From an uncultured Pelagibacteraceae bacterium (GTDB lineage Bacteria > Pseudomonadota > Alphaproteobacteria > Pelagibacterales > Pelagibacteraceae): DNA of 64,000 nucleotides. The notes under the pieces are model-generated. The model saw nothing but the letters and a program-made list of their open reading frames with translations. It was not told where the DNA came from and made no database searches. The position numbers and the translations under genes were made by a program. Location: assembly GCA_902598125.1 (NCBI GenBank), contig CACKAJ010000004.1, positions 95,697 to 159,696 of the forward strand, read 5' to 3'. Position 1 is the first letter of the stretch. Each line of letters begins with the position of its first letter. Positions 48,311 to 58,332 of the stretch are shown here, piece by piece.

Positions 48311-48862
48311 TTATAATATTTTCCTTATTTTTTTGATTTGATTAATTGCAAAGGTAGCAATAAGAATTTTAAAAAGTTCTGCTAGTAAAAAAGGCTGTGC
48401 ACCTAACTGAAAAATAGGCTTATCCCAACCAATTAGATTTCCCAACCAACTCATTCCTAAGATATAAATAAAACTTGTTGCTAGTAAAAGTTTCATAAAG
48501 TTTTTTATTAAACTATTGTCGTAAATAAATTTTCCAGAAATATAAACAGCAACCAAGAATCCCAAAAGATAACCCATGGTAGGACCAGTAAAGTAAATTA
48601 ATCCTATACCTTTTTCTGGAGTCCCTGAAAAAACTGGTAATCCAATTATTCCTTCAATTAGATACAAAGAAACTGTTGCAACACCTAGCTTCCAACCAAA
48701 ACAAATTCCAATTATTAAGACAACTAATGTTTGCATTGTCATTGGAACTGGGTAGAAAGGAATTTTTATTTTTGAAGATACAGCTAATACTATGCTTCCA
48801 ATTAAGGCTAAGAAAACATACTTAAGTAATTTAGATTGTTTTAAATTTTTTACTAATTCCAT
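48311..48862 (-). CDS. bioY: Biotin transporter substrate-binding subunit BioY
   Basis: S-component of an ECF-type vitamin transporter that binds biotin in the membrane. The 183-residue protein has about six hydrophobic helices and the BioY features IKIPFYPVPMTMQTLVVLIIG, GLPVFSG and GPTMGYLLGF. The energising bioM/bioN genes are not adjacent. BioY can work alone in some bacteria or share an energising module. The ABC ATPase gene 31 bp upstream is of the ABC-2 exporter type, not a BioM. Confidence 0.93.
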   Translation of the reverse strand: MELVKNLKQSKLLKYVFLALIGSIVLAVSSKIKIPFYPVPMTMQTLVVLIIGICFGWKLGVATVSLYLIEGIIGLPVFSGTPEKGIGLIYFTGPTMGYLLGFLVAVYISGKFIYDNSLIKNFMKLLLATSFIYILGMSWLGNLIGWDKPIFQLGAQPFLLAELFKILIATFAINQIKKIRKIL

Positions 48863-48893
48863 ATCATTAAATAAACATTTTTTTCAATAAAAT

Positions 48894-49823
48894 CTAGTGA
48901 TTTGTTAATTGAACAAATACATCTTCCAAATCACCATCGTCAGTAGAAATATCCTCAATTTTTAAGTTATTTTGATTAAAATAATTAATTATTTCACCAA
49001 AATTTAATGAATTTTTTTCATATGTTGCTGTAATTTGTTTTTTTGAAATAATTTTAAACTGAATTCCTTTCATATGTAAAGAAAGATTTAAATCAACTGT
49101 TTTAACTTTAAAATTAATTTTTTTAGTTTTAATTCTTTCTAGAAGTTTTTCAGTTGTATCTAAGGCTACTAAATTACCTTTATTGATAATGGCTATACGA
49201 TCACACATTTCTTGAGCTTCTAATAGGTAGTGAGTAGTCAAAATTATTGTAACACCTTCCTTGTTGAGCTTTTTTACATTATTCCAAAGGTTATTTCTAA
49301 GCTCCACATCAACCCCTGCTGTCGGCTCATCCAAAATTAATATTGGAGGTTGATGAACCATTGCTTTTGCAATTAGTAGTCTCCTTTTCATACCTCCAGA
49401 TAAACTTCTTGAATACGCATTTGCTTTACTCTCTAAAGAAACCATTTTAAGTATTAAGTCTGTAATTCTATTTGTTTTGGTTATCCCGTATAGGCCGGCT
49501 TGTAGTTCCAATAATTGCTTTGGACTGAAAAAAGCATCTAAGTTTATTTCTTGAGGAACTATTCCTAAAGAAGCCTTAACTTGTCTTGGGTTTTTATCTA
49601 AATCAAAACCCCAAACATTAACATGTCCAGAAGTTTTATTTACTGTTCCTCCTAAAATACTCAAAAATGTTGTCTTACCGGCACCATTTGGTCCAAGCAG
49701 TCCAAATACCTCTCCCTCTTTAACTTCAAAAGTTAAATCTGTAATAGCTTTAGTTTCTTTTTTTGTTTTTGAGTTTGAATAGATTTTATTAAGATTTTCA
49801 ACAATTAAAGCATTATTAGGCAT
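48894..49823 (-). CDS. ABC transporter ATP-binding protein (ABC-2 exporter type, YadG-like)
   Basis: A 309-residue ATPase with Walker A GPNGAGKT (44-51), signature LSGGMKRR, Walker B ILILDEPTAGVD and H-loop LTTHYLLEAQEMCDR. A C-terminal extension ends in DDGDLEDVFVQLTNH, typical of CcmA/YadG-type exporter ATPases. No permease gene is next to it, so its partner must be elsewhere. It is divergent from polA across 44 bp and may be co-transcribed with bioY. Confidence 0.88.
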   Translation of the reverse strand: MPNNALIVENLNKIYSNSKTKKETKAITDLTFEVKEGEVFGLLGPNGAGKTTFLSILGGTVNKTSGHVNVWGFDLDKNPRQVKASLGIVPQEINLDAFFSPKQLLELQAGLYGITKTNRITDLILKMVSLESKANAYSRSLSGGMKRRLLIAKAMVHQPPILILDEPTAGVDVELRNNLWNNVKKLNKEGVTIILTTHYLLEAQEMCDRIAIINKGNLVALDTTEKLLERIKTKKINFKVKTVDLNLSLHMKGIQFKIISKKQITATYEKNSLNFGEIINYFNQNNLKIEDISTDDGDLEDVFVQLTNH

Positions 49824-49867
49824 AATATTTTTTAATCTTAGTTAAGAATTCAATGTAATATGTATAT

Positions 49868-52630
49868 ATGAGTTCAATAAAAAAAACAGATCATTTTTAT
49901 CTCATTGATGGATCTGGCTATATTTTCAGAGCCTATTATGCCTTGCCGTCTTTATCTAGAAAAAGTGATGGCCTACCTACAGGAGCTGTAAGTGGTTTTT
50001 GCTCGATGCTTTTTAAACTTCTAGAAGATGCTAGATCTGATGACTCAAAAAATAAACCAACTCATTTTGCTGTTATATTTGATTCAGCTAGAAAAAATTT
50101 TAGAAATGAAATTTATAGTGATTACAAGGCTAATAGAGCTGAAGCACCAGACGATTTAGCACCTCAGTTTGAATATATCAGAAAATCAGTTGAGGCTTTT
50201 AACTTACCTTCTATTGAACTTTTAAATTATGAAGCAGATGATCTTATAGCTACTTATTCAAAAAAAATTACAGAAGCTGGAGCTAAGGTTACCGTAATAT
50301 CTTCAGATAAAGATTTGATGCAGCTAGTGTCGAATAAAATTAGACTATTTGATCCAATGAAAAGTAAAGTAATAGGTGAGAAAGAAGTTGTTGAAAAATT
50401 TGGGGTTAAACCAAGCCAAGTAATTGATGTGCAATCACTTGCTGGAGATAGTTCAGATAACGTACCAGGAGTGCCGGGCATTGGCATAAAAACAGCAGCA
50501 GAGCTTATTAATAAATATAAGACCTTAGAAAATTTATTAAAAAAGGCATCAGAAATACCTCAGAATAAAAGACGAGAAACATTAATGTCTAATAAAGATA
50601 AAGCTATGCTTAGTAAGCAATTAGTTACTTTGAAAAATGACGTCCCACTTAAGGATAATGCCAGTGATTTCATTATTAAAGATATAAATAGAGATAAACT
50701 TTATAATTTTTTAAGAGATATGGAGTTTAATAGACTGCTAAGCCAGGCAATTAGTTTTTATGGTGAGCCAGTAAATAAAGATTTTAATGAAAAAACCTCA
50801 ATAAAAAAAGATAAGATAAATACAAAGATTTACAAAACTATTTCAAAAGAAAAACAATTAGATGAATTAATAAAAAAATTAGATGAAAAATCGGTTATAG
50901 CGGTTGATACTGAAACTTCCTCTCTAAATCCACAAGAAGCCAATCTTGTGGGTATATCAGTATGTTATGAGGCCAACGAGGCTTTCTATATTCCAGTAGG
51001 TCATAAAGAGAGAACGGAATTAAAAAAGAACATAGTTTTAAAAAAGCTTAAACCAATTTTAGAAGATCCAAGTATAAAAAAAGTTGGCCAAAATATAAAA
51101 TACGATTTAATTATATTCAAAAATAATGGCATCGAATTAAGCTCGGTAGAAGATACGATGTTACTTTCGTATACATTAGATGCTGGAAATAATAGACACA
51201 ACATGGATACTCTATCTGAATTGCATCTTGGCCATAAAACTATCTCGTATAAAGATTTAGTAGGAACTGGAAAAAAACAATTAAATTTTGCAGACGTAGA
51301 TATTAAATCTGCTACTGAATATGCTGCTGAAGATGCAGATATAACTCTAAGATTATATGAAGTTTTATCTGAAAGAGTATCTCAGGAGAAGTTAGAAAGA
51401 GTATATGAGGAATTTGAAAAACCAATGATCAAAATCCTTTCAACGCTTGAGATGAACGGCATAAAAGTTGATGACGCTTATCTTAAAAAACTTTCTAAGA
51501 AATTTGAGGAAAGATTGACAACTATAGAAAAAGAAATTTACAAAATATCAAATAAAAAATTCAATATCGGTTCACCAAAACAACTGGGAGAAATTATTTA
51601 TAATGACCTTAAAATAGCTAAGTTAAAAAAAACAAAAAAAGGTAGTTTAGCTACGAGTGCTAAAATCTTAGAGGATTTAGCTTCAACAGGACATAAATTT
51701 CCTAATTTAGTTTTAGAATGGCGGCAGGTATCAAAACTAAAAAGCACTTACACAGATGCTTTGCAAGATCATATAAGTAAAAAAACAAAAAGAGTTCATA
51801 CTTCCTTCTTACTCGCAGCAACTAATACTGGTAGGCTAGCCTCGAGTGATCCAAATTTACAAAATATTCCTATAAAAACTTCAGATGGAAAAGAAATAAG
51901 AAAAGCATTTGTAGCGGATAAAAATAATTTACTTATTTCAGCGGACTACAATCAAATAGAAATGAGAATTCTTGCTGATATGGCTGATGTCAAGGAATTA
52001 AAGAAAGCTTTTAAAAACAACCAGGATATCCACTCTTTAACAGCGAGCCAAGTCTTTGATGTTCCGATTGCTAAAGTGACAGATGATTTTAGACGTAAAG
52101 CAAAGGCAATTAATTTTGGAATTATTTATGGAATAACACAATATGGATTAGCAAAACAAATATCGGTGTCAAACGAAGAAGCTTTAAGTTTCATTAATTC
52201 GTATTTTAAAAAATTTCCTGAGATTAAAGATTATATGAATACAACAATTAAAACTTGTAGGAAGCAGGGTTTTGTAACAAATATTTTTGGAAGAAGAATT
52301 CATTTAAGAGGAATTAATGATAAAAATTTTAGCGTTCGAGCATTTCAGGAAAGAGCAGCAATTAATGCTCCAATACAAGGATCGGCTGCAGATATTATTA
52401 GATTGGCAATGATTAAAATTGATAAGGTTCTTGAAGAAAAAAAGAAAGCAAAAATGCTTTTACAAATACACGATGAACTTATTTTTGAGTGTTTAAAAAA
52501 AGATGAGAGTGAAGTAAAAAAAATTGTAAAAGAATCAATGACGTCAGTTTCAAGTTCAGATCATCATATGTTTTCTATACCTTTAGAGGTCAGTATTAAC
52601 TCTGGAAACAATTGGGGAGAGGCCCATTAA
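49868..52630 (+). CDS. polA: DNA polymerase I
   Basis: Gap-filling repair and Okazaki-fragment polymerase. The 920-residue protein has all three domains. The 5' nuclease (about 1-300) starts FYLIDGSGYIFRAYYALPSL and contains SLAGDSSDNVPGVPGIG. The 3'-5' exonuclease (about 325-515) has a plausible metal site in AVDTETSSLNP. The polymerase contains ADYNQIEMR (motif A), RRKAKAINFGIIYG (motif B) and QIHDELIFE (motif C). It appears monocistronic. Confidence 0.97.
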   Translation: MSSIKKTDHFYLIDGSGYIFRAYYALPSLSRKSDGLPTGAVSGFCSMLFKLLEDARSDDSKNKPTHFAVIFDSARKNFRNEIYSDYKANRAEAPDDLAPQFEYIRKSVEAFNLPSIELLNYEADDLIATYSKKITEAGAKVTVISSDKDLMQLVSNKIRLFDPMKSKVIGEKEVVEKFGVKPSQVIDVQSLAGDSSDNVPGVPGIGIKTAAELINKYKTLENLLKKASEIPQNKRRETLMSNKDKAMLSKQLVTLKNDVPLKDNASDFIIKDINRDKLYNFLRDMEFNRLLSQAISFYGEPVNKDFNEKTSIKKDKINTKIYKTISKEKQLDELIKKLDEKSVIAVDTETSSLNPQEANLVGISVCYEANEAFYIPVGHKERTELKKNIVLKKLKPILEDPSIKKVGQNIKYDLIIFKNNGIELSSVEDTMLLSYTLDAGNNRHNMDTLSELHLGHKTISYKDLVGTGKKQLNFADVDIKSATEYAAEDADITLRLYEVLSERVSQEKLERVYEEFEKPMIKILSTLEMNGIKVDDAYLKKLSKKFEERLTTIEKEIYKISNKKFNIGSPKQLGEIIYNDLKIAKLKKTKKGSLATSAKILEDLASTGHKFPNLVLEWRQVSKLKSTYTDALQDHISKKTKRVHTSFLLAATNTGRLASSDPNLQNIPIKTSDGKEIRKAFVADKNNLLISADYNQIEMRILADMADVKELKKAFKNNQDIHSLTASQVFDVPIAKVTDDFRRKAKAINFGIIYGITQYGLAKQISVSNEEALSFINSYFKKFPEIKDYMNTTIKTCRKQGFVTNIFGRRIHLRGINDKNFSVRAFQERAAINAPIQGSAADIIRLAMIKIDKVLEEKKKAKMLLQIHDELIFECLKKDESEVKKIVKESMTSVSSSDHHMFSIPLEVSINSGNNWGEAH

Positions 52631-52669
52631 ACGCCTAAATTTTGACAACATAATTAAGAGAATAAAAAT

Positions 52670-53368
52670 ATGACTCAAACAATTGCTTTAGTAGATGATG
52701 ATAGAAATATACTAACAAGTATAAGCATGGCTTTGGAAAGAGAAGGTTTCAAAGTTCAAACTTATATCGATGGAGAGTCTGCTTTAATTGGATTAACTAG
52801 AAATCCACCTGATCTAGCAATATTAGATATCAAAATGCCTAGGATGGATGGAGAAGAGCTACTTAAAAAACTTAAAAAAAAAATGTCCATTCCAATAATT
52901 TTTTTAACATCAAAAGATGATGAAGTTGATGAACTGCTTGGCTTGAAATTAGGTGCTGATGACTTTGTTAAAAAATCTGGAGGCTTTTCTACTAAAGTTT
53001 TAATAGAGAGAATAAGAGTTCAATTAAGAAAAAAGACCAATACTGTTGATGATACAAAAAATATAATTAGTCATGGCAAATTAAAATTAGACCCTGCACA
53101 GCTAGAATGCGAATGGAATGGGAAAGCTCTTCCAGATAAGCTGACCACTACAGAATTTTTAATTGTTAAAGAATTAGCTAAAAGACCAGGGGTTATAAAG
53201 GAAAGAGCTCACTTAATGGATATAGCTTATAAGGAAAATACAGAAATTGAAGACAGAACAATTGATAGTCATGTAAAAAGAATAAGAAAAAAGTTTAAAA
53301 AGGTAGATGAAAAATTTTCTGCAATTGAAACTAGATATGGAAGTGGGTATAGATGGAATGTTAGCTAA
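52670..53368 (+). CDS. chvI: Response regulator ChvI
   Basis: OmpR-type regulator of the alphaproteobacterial ChvG/ChvI envelope-stress system. The 232-residue protein has a receiver domain with phosphoacceptor Asp53 in LAILDIKMPRMDGEEL and TSKDDEVDELLGLKLGADDF. A winged-helix output domain follows (ERAHLMDIAYKE, RTIDSHVKRIRKKF, RYGSGYRWN). chvG starts in the last base of its stop (TAATG). In rhizobia the system answers acid and envelope stress; the signal here is unknown. Confidence 0.9.
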   Translation: MTQTIALVDDDRNILTSISMALEREGFKVQTYIDGESALIGLTRNPPDLAILDIKMPRMDGEELLKKLKKKMSIPIIFLTSKDDEVDELLGLKLGADDFVKKSGGFSTKVLIERIRVQLRKKTNTVDDTKNIISHGKLKLDPAQLECEWNGKALPDKLTTTEFLIVKELAKRPGVIKERAHLMDIAYKENTEIEDRTIDSHVKRIRKKFKKVDEKFSAIETRYGSGYRWNVS

Positions 53369-54888
53369 TGAAACAAAAAAAATCAGCTTCTATTCTAAAG
53401 AAGTTTTTAATAATAAACCTTACAGTTTTTTCTGTTTTAGGTCTTTTTACAATTATATACCTTGAAGCAATCCAGCCAACCTTAGTAAAAGAAAGATCAG
53501 ATAATCATAAAATAGTCATTAATAATACTAAAGATAATCTCGAACGACTTAAAATAGAATATACTAAAGAGGGAATTAGGGATTTCTTGCTTTCCACAAG
53601 ATTTTTATTTCAAAGTTTAGACCGTGTTCAATTTTATGATTTGTCTGGAAATCTCATTGGAGATACAAATATTCTAGATTTGGATCAAAGTGTTTTTACA
53701 GGCTCAGATATAATTTTTGAGGAAGCTTTGGGTGGTGAAACATTAACACCAGAAATTGAAGAGAGACTTGAGGAAGAGGAGATAGATGAAATTAAAGATA
53801 TCATTACAAACAAATATAATGATGAAGTAATGACATTAACTAACGATGAAAAAAATAATTTTTTTGTAAGCACATTAAGTAAAATCAAATTTAAAAATAA
53901 CGATATTGGATATATTATAGTATCAGAGCAAGCAAATGACATCACTACTGCCGTAAAAGAGAGAAAAGCGTTTATCATAAGAACTATGATTGCTGTTGTA
54001 ATTGTGATTTTAATTTTTTCTTTATTTTTAAATAAATATATTCTTAAACCGATTGGGCTTCTTGTAAAATTTAGCGATGGAATTAAAAAAAAATCCAATC
54101 AAACAATTGATATTAATAAAGTTTTTGTAAGAGATGATGAGATTGGAAAATTAACACAATCAATTGATGAAATGACTAAGGAGTTACAACAGCGAACTAA
54201 TAAAGCAGAAACATTCTCAAATGATTTAGCTCACGAGATAAGAAATCCACTTGCGTCTTTAAAAAGTGCTTCAGAACTTTTAGACAAAACTACTGAAAAG
54301 AATGAAGGTGATAAACTGCTAAAAATAATAAATCATGATGCTGAACGGATAGAAAGATTGATAACGGATTACACTCAAATGTTAAAAGACGAAGCGTCTT
54401 TATCTCGTGAGAAAATGAGTAAAATAAACCTAATTGAAATTATTAATGATGTAGTAGAGGATTTTAACCAAGATCTAATTAACCAAAATAAAAAAATTGA
54501 GATAAGAGTTATAAATAAAATTAAAAGTAAAAATGGATGTTTTATATTTGGTATAAGTAATAGAATAGAACAGGTTATCGCGAATCTGTTAGACAACTCT
54601 ATTTCCTTTAGTAAAGATAATCAAAAAATTGAAATCGGTCTTGAAGAAACCTCAAGTAATCTATTACTATCCGTTAAAGATGAGGGTCCCGGTTTTGCTG
54701 AAACATCACCTCAGAAGATCTTTAAACGTTTTTACAGTAACAGGCCTACGAGATTTGGAAAACATTCTGGCCTAGGCTTGAATATTGTAAAAAATATTGT
54801 CCAATTACATAAAGGCACAATAGCAGCTTCAAATAGGCTGAATGCAAAAGGAGCACAGGTTGAGGTTTTGCTTCCTAAATTGTCCTAA
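53368..54888 (+). CDS. chvG: Sensor histidine kinase ChvG
   Basis: A 506-residue inner-membrane kinase. Transmembrane helices lie at about 13-31 and 203-224 and flank a 170-residue periplasmic sensor domain with an acidic segment (EERLEEEEIDEI). A HAMP linker (about 222-275) leads to the H-box NDLAHEIRNPLASLKS with His289. ATPase motifs are NLLDNSISFS, DEGPGF and GLGLNIVKNI. It forms an operon with chvI. hprK and the PTS-like genes that often follow chvG are missing; ahcY comes next after a 48-bp gap. Confidence 0.9.
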   Translation: MKQKKSASILKKFLIINLTVFSVLGLFTIIYLEAIQPTLVKERSDNHKIVINNTKDNLERLKIEYTKEGIRDFLLSTRFLFQSLDRVQFYDLSGNLIGDTNILDLDQSVFTGSDIIFEEALGGETLTPEIEERLEEEEIDEIKDIITNKYNDEVMTLTNDEKNNFFVSTLSKIKFKNNDIGYIIVSEQANDITTAVKERKAFIIRTMIAVVIVILIFSLFLNKYILKPIGLLVKFSDGIKKKSNQTIDINKVFVRDDEIGKLTQSIDEMTKELQQRTNKAETFSNDLAHEIRNPLASLKSASELLDKTTEKNEGDKLLKIINHDAERIERLITDYTQMLKDEASLSREKMSKINLIEIINDVVEDFNQDLINQNKKIEIRVINKIKSKNGCFIFGISNRIEQVIANLLDNSISFSKDNQKIEIGLEETSSNLLLSVKDEGPGFAETSPQKIFKRFYSNRPTRFGKHSGLGLNIVKNIVQLHKGTIAASNRLNAKGAQVEVLLPKLS

Positions 54889-54936
54889 CATTATTTCTTG
54901 CTATGGTTTATTTATGTTGATAATAACTCCTTCATT

Positions 54937-56226
54937 ATGGCTCAAGATTATAAAGTAAAAGACATCAGTCAGGCAAATTTCGGCAGAAAAGAAATTTCTC
55001 TGGCAGAAACTGAAATGCCAGGACTTATGGCTTTAAGAAAAGAATATAAAGGTAAAAAACCTTTAAAGGGTGCAAGAATTCTAGGTTGTCTTCACATGAC
55101 AATACAAACCGCAGTTTTAATTGAAACTTTAGTTGAACTAGGAGCAGAAGTTAGATGGTCTTCATGCAATATTTTTTCAACGCAAGATCACGCTGCAGCA
55201 GCAATAGCGAAAGCTGGAATTCCTGTATTTGCTTGGAAAGGTGAGACCGAAGAAGAGTACTGGTGGTGTGTTAAACAAACCATTGAAGGAAAGAAAGATT
55301 GGAAACCAAATATGATTTTAGATGATGGTGGTGATCTTACTGCCTTAATGCACAAAGAGTATAAAAATTTATTAAAAGATGTAAAGGGAGTTTCAGAAGA
55401 AACTACAACTGGAGTTTTAGCACTTAAAAAAATGGAGTCTAATAAAGAATTATTAATCCCTGCTATAAATGTAAATGACTCAGTTACAAAATCTAAATTC
55501 GATAACCTCTATGGTTGCAGAGAAAGTTTAGTAGACGGTATAAAAAGAGCTACTGATGTTATGATGTCAGGTAAAGTAGCCATCGTAGCTGGATTTGGGG
55601 ATGTTGGTAAAGGAAGCGCAGCTTCATTACGTCAAGCAGGTGCTAGAGTTATGGTTACCGAGACAGACCCTATATGTGCGTTACAAGCTGCTATGGAAGG
55701 CTACGAAGTAGTTGTTATGGATGAGGCTATTAAAGACGCTGATATAGTTGTAACCGCAACAGGAAATAAAGATATAGTCACAGCAGATCACATGAGAAAT
55801 ATGAAAGATAGAGCAATACTTTGTAACATTGGTCACTTTGACAACGAAATTCAAGTTGAAGCATTGAAAAATTATAAGTGGGACGAAATAAAACCCCAAG
55901 TTCATGAAATTGAATTGCCTAGTAAAAAAAGGATTATACTTTTAGCTGAAGGAAGATTAGTAAATTTAGGGTGTGCTACAGGGCATCCTAGTTTTGTGAT
56001 GAGCGCTTCATTCACAAATCAAGTTATTGCTCAAATTGAACTATGGAATAATTCAAATAAATATGAAAAAAAAGTTTATGTACTTCCCAAACATCTTGAT
56101 GAAAAAGTTGCAATGCTTCATTTAGAAAAAGTGGGAGCTAAATTAACAAAAATGTCAAAAGAGCAAGCCGATTATATTAGCGTTAAACCATCAGGACCAT
56201 TTAAACCAGATACTTATCGCTACTAA
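54937..56226 (+). CDS. ahcY: S-adenosylhomocysteine hydrolase
   Basis: Splits SAH into adenosine and homocysteine, relieving product inhibition of methyltransferases (UbiE, RsmI and others here). The 429-residue protein contains [15 protein letters not shown], the NAD-binding [20 protein letters not shown] and the C-terminal [13 protein letters not shown], invariant in the family. The ATG at 54937 ([10 protein letters not shown]) was chosen over an upstream in-frame start at 54898 because it fits the family N-terminus. The chvG-...-ahcY order occurs in other alphaproteobacteria. Confidence 0.97.
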   Translation: MAQDYKVKDISQANFGRKEISLAETEMPGLMALRKEYKGKKPLKGARILGCLHMTIQTAVLIETLVELGAEVRWSSCNIFSTQDHAAAAIAKAGIPVFAWKGETEEEYWWCVKQTIEGKKDWKPNMILDDGGDLTALMHKEYKNLLKDVKGVSEETTTGVLALKKMESNKELLIPAINVNDSVTKSKFDNLYGCRESLVDGIKRATDVMMSGKVAIVAGFGDVGKGSAASLRQAGARVMVTETDPICALQAAMEGYEVVVMDEAIKDADIVVTATGNKDIVTADHMRNMKDRAILCNIGHFDNEIQVEALKNYKWDEIKPQVHEIELPSKKRIILLAEGRLVNLGCATGHPSFVMSASFTNQVIAQIELWNNSNKYEKKVYVLPKHLDEKVAMLHLEKVGAKLTKMSKEQADYISVKPSGPFKPDTYRY

Positions 56227-56235
56227 CAGTAGCTA

Positions 56236-56688
56236 ATGATTGTTAAATCTTTAGACCATTTAAATCTTATATCTAAATCAATTTCAAAAAAGTTAGAAAA
56301 TGGAGATTGCATTTTTTTAATTGGTGAAATTGGTGTAGGGAAGACTACATTCACAAGATTTTTAATTAATAACTTACAAAATCAAAAAGGACTAAAAGAA
56401 ACAGAAGTGTTGAGTCCTACATTTAACTTACTTTATGAATATGAAATTAAAGATCTTAAGATTATGCATTATGATCTTTATCGAATTAAAAAAGCCAATG
56501 AATTAGATCATCTTGGTATTTTTTTAGAAAATGAAAAAACAATTAAAATTATAGAATGGCCAGACTTAATTAAAACACCATTAACTAATAAATTAGAAAT
56601 TCATTTAGAGTACGGAGAAAATGATAAGGAAAGAAAAATGAAAATAAATGGAGTAAACAAATGGAAAGATTTTGAAAATGAAATATAA
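56236..56688 (+). CDS. tsaE: tRNA t6A37 synthesis ATPase TsaE
   Basis: P-loop ATPase that cycles with TsaB-TsaD during t6A synthesis. The 150-residue protein has Walker A GEIGVGKTTF (30-39), SPTFNLLYEY (switch region) and MHYDLYRI, all typical. It begins 9 bp after ahcY and overlaps the kinase-like gene by 17 bp. Its presence shows that the t6A pathway is kept although tsaB (13651) is much reduced. Confidence 0.94.
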   Translation: MIVKSLDHLNLISKSISKKLENGDCIFLIGEIGVGKTTFTRFLINNLQNQKGLKETEVLSPTFNLLYEYEIKDLKIMHYDLYRIKKANELDHLGIFLENEKTIKIIEWPDLIKTPLTNKLEIHLEYGENDKERKMKINGVNKWKDFENEI

Positions 56689-57640
56689 ATTGAAAAAAAT
56701 TTCAGGAGATGCCTCATTTAGAGAATTTTATAGATTAAAAAAAAACAACAAAACTTCAATCATTGTCTCTGCTAAAAAAGAAAAATTTAAAAACCTTGCA
56801 GTATATGTGGTGATTAATAATATTCTTAATCACAACAGGATTAATGCTCCAAAATTATTAAGCAATCATTATAAAAACGATATGATCGAAATATCTGATT
56901 TAGGCGAAAAATCTTTTTACGATCATGTAATTTCAAAAAAAAATAAACTTAATAGCTATAAATCATTAATAAAATTATTAATTAAGATACAAAAAATAAA
57001 AGTAAAAAAACTTTATAAATTTGAAAAGCTAAAAATTAAAATACCAAATTATACATTATCTAATCTTCACAAAGAATCTGATTTGTTTTTTGATTGGTAC
57101 TTAAACTATGCTCTCAAAAACAAAAAAATTAGTAAGATTAAGAAAATTCTTAGATCTGAATTAAATAAAATATATAAAAAATTAAATTTCAAAAATAATA
57201 CATTCGTACATAGAGATTTTCATATTTCAAATGTAATGATTAATAAAAACAAATTAGGAATAATTGATAGTCAGGACGCAATTATTGGAAATCCTTTGTA
57301 TGATATTGTATCTTTAATTGACGACGTAAGAATAAAATTACCGAGTCAATTACAAAATAAACTATTAGATTTTTACCATAAGAATTCAAAACTTAAGAGC
57401 GATCATATACAAAAATTAAAAAATGACTTTGATATTTTGTCAGTGCAAAGAAATTTAAAAATATTAGGAATATTTGTGCGTTTATACAAAAGAGATAACA
57501 AAAATAATTATCTAAAATTTTTACCTTACACATGGACGATCATAGAAAAAAGATTACAAAACCCAGCACTTAAAAATTTAAAATTATTATTTTATAAACA
57601 CTTGTCTATTAAAAAACTTAAAAAATTAAATAAAATATGA
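56672..57640 (+). CDS. Aminoglycoside-phosphotransferase-fold sugar kinase (AmgK-like)
   Basis: A 322-residue kinase with the catalytic loop HRDFHISN (180-187) and metal site IDSQDA (198-203) followed by GNPLYDIVSL. In Pseudomonas, AmgK phosphorylates the anomeric carbon of MurNAc/GlcNAc during peptidoglycan recycling. The nucleotidyltransferase gene downstream, fused by a 4-bp ATGA overlap, fits its partner MurU. The tsaE-amgK-murU order is common in alphaproteobacteria. Substrate identity is inferred, not visible; it is strongly Lys-rich like its neighbours. Confidence 0.8.
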   Translation: MKMKYKLKKISGDASFREFYRLKKNNKTSIIVSAKKEKFKNLAVYVVINNILNHNRINAPKLLSNHYKNDMIEISDLGEKSFYDHVISKKNKLNSYKSLIKLLIKIQKIKVKKLYKFEKLKIKIPNYTLSNLHKESDLFFDWYLNYALKNKKISKIKKILRSELNKIYKKLNFKNNTFVHRDFHISNVMINKNKLGIIDSQDAIIGNPLYDIVSLIDDVRIKLPSQLQNKLLDFYHKNSKLKSDHIQKLKNDFDILSVQRNLKILGIFVRLYKRDNKNNYLKFLPYTWTIIEKRLQNPALKNLKLLFYKHLSIKKLKKLNKI

Positions 57641-58332
57641 CTATTAAATATGGAATGATTTTAGCAGCAGGGTTAGGAAAAAGAATGCAGCCTTTGACAT
57701 TAAATACTCCTAAACCATTATTAGAAATAAATAATTATACACTATTAGAAAGAGCGATAAATTTATTCATCAGTCATGGTGTGCAAGAAATAAGTATTAA
57801 TGTTCATTATCTTGCTGATCAGATTAAATCATTTATTAATAAAAAGAAATTTAAAGTTAAGATTACAATTTCTAATGAAGAAAATTTATTAGACACAGGT
57901 GGAGGTGTACTTAAAGGTACACAAAATTTTGGTAACAATCCTTTTTTTGTAATTAATCCAGATACTGTTTGGAGTAAGCATTATCTGGCAGAATTAAAGA
58001 ATTTAGAGGCTATTTATTTAAAGAATAATATACCGACATTACTTTTAGTGAACAAAAAATTATCCATAGATCCTTCCTTTAAAGGAGATTTCAATTTAAA
58101 TAATGAAAAAATTTCTAAGGATAGTGAAAATCAATTTATTTTTACTGGATTGCAAATTATTAACAGAAGCTTTTTCACGAATGAAAAATCAGAAGTTTTT
58201 TCACTGAATAAAGTATGGAATAAATTAATAAAAGATAAAAACTTACTAGGCTTAGAAAGTAATCAAAAATTTTACCACTTAAACACTTCTGATATGTATA
58301 AGAAGATTCAAAATCTTAAAATTATTGATTAA
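57637..58332 (+). CDS. Sugar-1-phosphate nucleotidyltransferase (MurU-like)
   Basis: A 231-residue nucleotidyltransferase with the signature LAAGLGKRMQPLTLNTPKPL (9-28) and a Mg-site Asp in NPDTVW. With the upstream AmgK-like kinase it probably makes UDP-MurNAc from MurNAc-1-phosphate, a peptidoglycan-recycling shortcut that bypasses MurA. A mannose- or glucose-1-phosphate role cannot be excluded. The stop overlaps the convergent gpmA by 11 bp. Confidence 0.8.
   Translation: MTIKYGMILAAGLGKRMQPLTLNTPKPLLEINNYTLLERAINLFISHGVQEISINVHYLADQIKSFINKKKFKVKITISNEENLLDTGGGVLKGTQNFGNNPFFVINPDTVWSKHYLAELKNLEAIYLKNNIPTLLLVNKKLSIDPSFKGDFNLNNEKISKDSENQFIFTGLQIINRSFFTNEKSEVFSLNKVWNKLIKDKNLLGLESNQKFYHLNTSDMYKKIQNLKIID

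Noticed and set aside
54889..54936. SAM/SAH riboswitch before ahcY
   Set aside because: The leader is only 48 bp, very AT-rich, with no pairing pattern of a known SAM or SAH class. metK likewise has no leader because it starts inside lnt.
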